DNA of 64,000 bases from Eulemur rufifrons (Eukaryota > Chordata > Mammalia > Primates > Lemuridae): NCBI RefSeq assembly GCF_041146395.1, contig NC_091006.1, forward strand, positions 11,600,001 through 11,664,000. Reading direction: 5' to 3'. The position numbers and the translations under genes are program-made. Positions 37,785 through 64,000 of this stretch are shown here, one piece after another. Below the pieces are notes generated by a model, which saw only the letters and a list, made by a program, of their open reading frames with translations, searched no databases and had not been told where the DNA came from. Position 1 is the first letter of the stretch. Every line of letters starts with the position of its first letter.

Positions 37785-39651
37785 GTGAGGGAGGTGGGGC
37801 GGACGCAGAGACGGGGACGGTGGGGGTCGGTGTTGGACCGCGTGGGAGGTGATCGAGAAGCGAGCCCAGGAGCGAGGGATATTATCAGATGAGAGGAAAT
37901 GTGGAAGGGAGCCGAAGGGCGGTTAGAAGCGGACGGAGATGGATCCTGAGCGTCTCTGAGACAACCTGGGGGACAGAGAAGTCCCAGACGAATGGAGGCA
38001 CTAGAAGAAGCTTAGAGAAACTGAGGGGCCGAAAGATGGGGAGCATGAGAGAGGAGGAAAGCTGAAAGCTAGGGAGACCGTGGGCAAGAGGCTGATGGGT
38101 TCCGCCGAGAAAGGCTCACAGAGAACACGAGGTCAAGAGGTGTGGTCACACCACGTGGAGGGAAATGTAGAACGGGTAGCTTGGACACTAGGGTACAGAA
38201 ATTGACGAGGGGAACGATTTGTTCTAATTTAAAAAAAATTGATAAAGGTTTATTGGAAGTAAAATGTGAGGTCGATTGGGGAGACACACCAGCAAAGTGG
38301 GCGTGTTCCCAGAACGATTTAAATGGAGAAGCAAGACACTGATGGATAAGGATGGAGACAGTGAAATAGGGAGAACCCGACAAAGACGGTGGCGAATCTT
38401 GCGAAAAATGGAGAAGGGAGGAAGTGGAATCCAAATCTCTAGATTTGAATTCTTTATCTGCCACTTACTACTTACCTGACGTCTTTATGGCTCAGTGAAA
38501 TAGGGAGCTTTGTAGCACCTTCTCAGGGTTGTGAGAAAAGTGTGATGTGTACATACATAGGATTTAGAACACACACATGTGTAAGCAAGTAAGTAGGCGC
38601 TGGTTATTAAAGCTTCAGACGATTGGGAGACAAAGTATTAGATGGAGAAATGGAGGGAGACAAAAATGGAGAACCAGAAAAAAAGATTTGAAAGAAAAGG
38701 AGAAAGAGATGGAGAAAGACAACTGGAGAACTGAAAAGGGATGAAGAGAGAGACAGTTGGGTGACAGAGAAAATCATACTGAAAAATAGACTCAGATGAA
38801 TGAAGAGGGATGAGACCAGACTAGGAAAGGGAAGAGAAATGAGGGTGGTGGGCAAGATGGACTGAAAGAGAAGGGGAGGCTTGAAGATGAAGAGCCCAGG
38901 AGGAGAGAGGGAAACAAACCCACAAATGGCCACGGCCTAGGAGAAATAGGCCGAGAGATGGTGAGAAACACAGAAACTAGAAGATCTAGACAATCTAAAA
39001 GCCGAAGAGACTCTTTGAGAGGCACGGGATGCTCTCAGTTGACCCCAGCATGTGTGGGCAGTTTGTAGCCTGAAAGGAACGCTCTGCTTTTCGTTGTCCC
39101 TGTCCTTTGCTGTGAATCATTGGCTCATGTCACGGTAGCCCTCCAAGGCCTTCTCATTCTCCCTCCTAGAACAGGAAGGTGATGCCTCCTTAGCCTCAGC
39201 CAGCCCAGGTGTTTAGCAGGAAGTGATGTGCACTCCCCATAGGCTGCTGTTTCGGTGGGAAACAACTCTGCCAGTTCGCAAGTTCTTCCTCACTGGAGAC
39301 CTGAAGCCTGTACCTGGCTCTAGTAACTTCCAGGGTTTGCCTGAGTGTCCCCCTCCCCCCTGCCACCCCGCCTCTCGCCAACCCCCTTCCCCAGAGATTC
39401 AATCTCTGAACTGTTCCATGATGGCCCTTGAGAAATTGAAGGCAGAGTAGGTGGAGCATTGCTAATACCATTAAGAAGGGGAATTGTGGCCTTGTGAGTG
39501 GAATTTTTTCCATATTATATACCACAGTTCGTCCCGCTGTTTTCCCCATGTTTGTCATCTCTTGTGGTAGGAGAAAAACTAGTTACTATTTAGCTTCTTT
39601 GTACCAGGCTAGGTGATAAACATTGCAATGGTTTGAGATTGGATATTGTCT

Positions 39652-39972
39652 CGTTTTTTTTTTTCTGTTGTTGTTTTTTTTTAAATAGAGACAGGGTCTT
39701 GCTCTGTCACCCAGGCTGGAGTGTAGTGGTGTGATATCATAGCTCACTTTACCCCTGAAGTCCTGGGCACAAATGATCCTCCTACCTCAGCCTCCTGAGT
39801 AGCTGGGACTACAGGTGTGCACCACCATGCCCAGCTAATTTTTCTTATTTTTATGTAGAGGTGGGTCTTGCTGTGTTGCCCTGGCTAGTCTGGAACTCCT
39901 GGCCTCAAGTGATCCTCCTGCCTTGGCCTTCCAGAGTGCTAGGATTATAGGCATGAGCCAGTGTGCCTGGCC
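39652..39972 (-). mobile_element. Alu SINE, old (AluJ-like)
   Basis: Antisense and diverged; lacks the lemur-type extra segment. In DHX34 intron 1. Confidence 0.9.
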
Positions 39973-40764
39973 TGTCTCCATTTTATAGATGAAGAAAACC
40001 ATCCCAAGTTAATTTTCCAGTGGGCATACACCTAGTAAATGTTGAAGCTGAGATTCAGTCCCAGATCTGCCTGATTCCAAGGCCTTTACCAAGAAAGGCT
40101 TTGAACCCTTTTAAGATTATAAACCCCTTTAAGAATCTGAGTGATGGACTCCCCTCCAGAAAGTTGCACATTGAGGGTATGCTCTTTATTAGTTAGGAGT
40201 TTTTCAGCTGAAAGTCAAATGCCCAACTTTAAGCAAAAAGGCATTTTCTTGTGTAGCTGAGAGGGGAACTAAGCCTTAGGCACTAAATGATGCTGCCAAG
40301 CTTCTGCCCCCTCCGTCGTTCTCCTTTCTCCCCGTAGTTGCACAGTAGCCATGTTTGGGTGTGCCTCACTGTGCCCATGTGCAGGCTTTTCTCTAGGGTA
40401 GGTTTCTAGGAAAGACTGTATGATGTTCCAGAACTACTGCAAACTGCTCCGGTTTATATCAAACTTGTCACAATAAAGTGAGAGCTTTTTTCTCCTAGTA
40501 ACCAATCGAAATTCCAAAGAACACTGATTGGTGCTGCTTGGGTCATGTGTCCACTCCCCAGGCCAGTCACTGGTTAAAGGGGGAGTAGGATACGCTGAAT
40601 GGCTAGGCCTTTGTCACTTTCCCAAAGAGTAGGGGTTCCCTGGCTTAAAGACCCTCAGAACTGTGTGGAATTGAGGAAGGGTGGTTCTCCAAAGGAAGGT
40701 GGATACTGTTCTCAGAAAAGGGGTAAAGGGTTGTGCCAGGTAGGCAAAAGTAATACTTACATAA

Positions 40765-41107
<343 letters not shown>

Positions 41108-41698
41108 TGAAGCTTTGTGAGCCCCAGGTTCAGAACCCTTGCCTTATTCTTTTCATTATATCCCGCCTCTCTCGTGTTATTTCCTCTTACAGCAAAGTTC
41201 TACTGTTTATTGGCCACGCGACCCATACTCCTCTTTTAGGTGTCAGGTCAAACGTCCCCTCCTTTGGGATCCTTCCTTGACCCCCAGGCATGGGCAGGCA
41301 CCTTCTTTGGACTCCATGGCTCCCGTCACTGGGTTGTCAGTCTGGGAGTGTGGTTGTCAGTCTGGGAGTGTGTGTCTCTTTCGCGTGACCGTGGCCGTCT
41401 GTGAGAACTCAGGAGGTCTTATTCTTTATCTCCTTTTCCTAGTCCAGTGCTTGAGAAACAGCAGGCTTTTAACAGATATTTCTAAAAATGATTGAATGTC
41501 TTCTGTTCTCTTTCCCAAGCATCCAGAGCCTGAAAACCCAGTATAAACTTGTGCCCATCCCAGAGGTCACTACAGGAGTTATGAGGTATATGCTGTGCAG
41601 CGCCAGCTCAGCCAGGCCCCTGGCCACTTAGCCCTGTCATCCACGGTGGTCCTGTACTGTGAACGAGGAGGAAAATTAACTTTTTGAAGAGAAAGTAA

Positions 41699-61817
<20,119 letters not shown>

Positions 61818-61971
61818 GCTGGGCAGGGGGTGCCTGCCAGGGGCAGGGGGTGCCTGCCCACAAGGCTGTGTGTCCCCCAGCCCGGGGCCAGGGCCAGGAC
61901 TCCTGCCTGAACTCCCAGCCTGGGCTCAGCACTGTGGTCCAGTCCCGGCCAGGGGAGAGAGTACATGTGCC

Positions 61972-61977
61972 AATAAA
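61972..61977 (+). terminator. DHX34: DHX34 polyadenylation signal
   Basis: AATAAA 155 bp after the stop codon; cleavage is expected near 61990. The short 3' UTR contains a near-direct repeat (gcagggggtgcctgcc at 61823 and 61844). Confidence 0.85.
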
Positions 61978-62231
61978 GCCTGTATCCCGACTCTGACCTC
62001 CAGGCCTGCTCCTGCCCGTTCCGAATGCAGCAGCTGCCCTCTGTCAGTCCTCCGTGGGATCTGGCTTCCATCCATCCTACTGCAGTGTGCCAGCTGAGGG
62101 AGCCTGGGTGGGCTTGGGGAGTTAGAGCCCAGCAGGGACTTCCCCCCCGATTCCAGGTGCAGGATCTTACCGCGCCTTGGCAGCTGCTCTCTCCTGAGTC
62201 TGTCCTTGTAGTCTCTGCTTCCCCTTGAACT

Positions 62232-62327
62232 ACAGAGCCCAGAATTTGAGGTTGCAGTGAGCTATGATGACACCATGGCACCCTAGCGGGGGTGACAGAG
62301 CGAGACTCTGTCTCAAAAACACAAAAC
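62232..62327 (+). mobile_element. Alu right-end fragment
   Basis: Sense fragment from 'aatttgaggttgcagtgagc' to an A-rich tail, directly followed by a full Alu. Confidence 0.8.
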
Positions 62328-62328
62328 A

Positions 62329-62665
<337 letters not shown>

Positions 62666-62689
62666 AAAAAAAAACCACAAAACAAAACA

Positions 62690-63790
62690 AAATGGGAAAA
62701 CGGTGGAGAAAATAAATGAAATAAAATGCTGATACTTTGAAAAGAGCAATGAAATGGATCAGGGGAAAGAGAAGGTGCAGTATGGGAATGAAAATGGCAC
62801 CACCATGGAGGCGAAAAGGTCAGGGGATACTGTGAACAGCTCGATGCTGATAGACTCATCCACTCAGCTGAAATGGAAGGAGTTTCTTGAAAGACGGAAA
62901 CTACTAAAGCTCACTTGAGAAGACACAGAAAATTGTACAACTCTACTAAGGGAATTTAATTCATAGTTAACAAAGCACAAGCTCAGGTGGGCTCACTGGC
63001 GACCTCTACCAAACATGGAAGGAAGACATGATACCAACCCAGCACAAACAACCCTTCCACGATGTAGAACACACATCCTGACTGCTAACGAGGCCGGCAT
63101 TACCCTAGTGCCAAAACCAGACCAAGACAGAACAACAAAGGAAAACACTAGGCCAATATCCTTCATGAACATAGGCAAAAAAATCCTTAATAAAAGTTCA
63201 GCTGGAAGGCCAAGGTGGGAGGATCACTCGAGGTCAGGAGTTCAAAACCAGCCTGAGCAAGAGCAAGACCCTATCTCTACTAAAAATAGAAAGAAATTAG
63301 CCAGACAACTAAAAATATATAGGAAAAATTAATCGGGCATGGTGGCGCATATCTGTAGTCCTAGCTACTCAGGAGGCTGAGGCAAGAGGATTGCTTGAGC
63401 CCAGGAGTCTGAGGTTGCTGTGAGCTAGGCTGACGCCATGGCACTGTATTGCCCATGGCCTGGGCAATAGAGCAAGACTCTGCCTCAAAATAAATAAATA
63501 AATAAAATAAAAGTTTTGTAAATGATATTTAGCAATATATGAAAACAGTACATCATGGCCAAGTGGGGTTTATTTAGGAATGCAAGGTTGGTGTAACATT
63601 TGAAAATCAATGTGATTCACTGTTATTAGAAACAGAAAAAGCATGTGGTAAATTTCAACTTTTGTGACGTTGAATAAACCCCTCAATATTTCTGTGACAC
63701 TTTTTTTCCCCTGACAAATGAACACAGCTAAACTGTCTGTTTTCCCCAAAGATTTCATTTAGATATGGAAACCTTGGAAAGCCTAATATA
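62690..63790 (+). mobile_element. L1 LINE fragment (ORF2 region), split by an Alu
   Basis: Sense L1 with 'acctctaccaaacatggaaggaagacatgataccaa', 'ccaatatccttcatgaacatagg', and after the Alu 'gtacatcatggccaagtggggttta'. Frames are broken, so it is dead. Confidence 0.85.
63204..63510 (+). mobile_element. Alu SINE, strepsirrhine type, 5'-shortened
   Basis: Sense Alu ending in an (AAAT)n tail. The flanks ataaaagtt and ataaaagtttt mark the insertion in the L1. Confidence 0.93.
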
Positions 63791-64000
63791 CTAAATAAAT
63801 ACATATTTTTTTCCTGAGTGGAAAAGCAATGCATGATTGTCTTTGGCAGGGATCAGAGCCTAACTAGAAACCACTCCAGGTGTTTTGAACAGGAAGGGAT
63901 TGAATACAGGGAATTGGGTGCTTACAAAATTGTGGAAGGCTGGAGGAGTGGCTCTAGGCCACGCCCTCAGGAATGACAGCCAGAACTGACTGGCTAGGGA

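Overview
The window is mammalian nuclear DNA, almost certainly from a strepsirrhine primate (lemur-like). It carries about two dozen Alu SINEs, and most of these have the extra segment in the right half that is typical of lemur/loris Alus. Three adjacent genes, all on the + strand, match the conserved order of human 19q13.3: C5AR1, C5AR2 and DHX34. No bacterial, viral-infection or CRISPR-type system is present; the other features are interspersed repeats and simple-sequence tracts.

Layout. 1-14.9 kb is intergenic. It holds two inverted solo ERV LTRs, a mariner transposon carrying one of them, Alus, an MLT1-type LTR and a composite ancient repeat containing a palindromic MITE. 14.97-27.15 kb is C5AR1: a CCAAT/TATA-like promoter, a short first exon ending at 15119, a 9.9 kb repeat-filled intron, and a second exon (25015 to about 27150) with nearly all the coding sequence. 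27.2-35.0 kb is intergenic and ends in a decayed 47-bp tandem array split by a MER5-type element. C5AR2 is coded by one exon (CDS 35026-36039). A CpG-rich promoter at 37.45-37.8 kb starts DHX34, whose 16 coding exons run from 41810 to 61817 and encode a 1144-residue helicase (by my exon count); the polyA signal is at 61972. After that come Alus and an L1 fragment.

The two receptors are paralogues for complement fragment C5a: C5AR1 is the G-protein-coupled receptor, and C5AR2 is the G-protein-uncoupled partner that tunes it. DHX34 is an unrelated DEAH-box RNA helicase of nonsense-mediated mRNA decay.

The most notable points are: (1) the C5AR1 exon-1 codon that should be the initiator ATG reads ACG, so translation probably starts at an ATG three codons into the mature frame, in exon 2; (2) the 47-bp array next to C5AR2; (3) a G-rich minisatellite abutting the DHX34 exon 16 splice acceptor, followed by a GC-AG last intron; (4) two composite repeats with the same MITE at the same internal site, plus an unfilled copy in a DHX34 intron; (5) short exact duplications near the C5AR1 promoter that look like templated insertions. 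All names rest on recognition of the translated sequence and repeat hallmarks; no database search was run.
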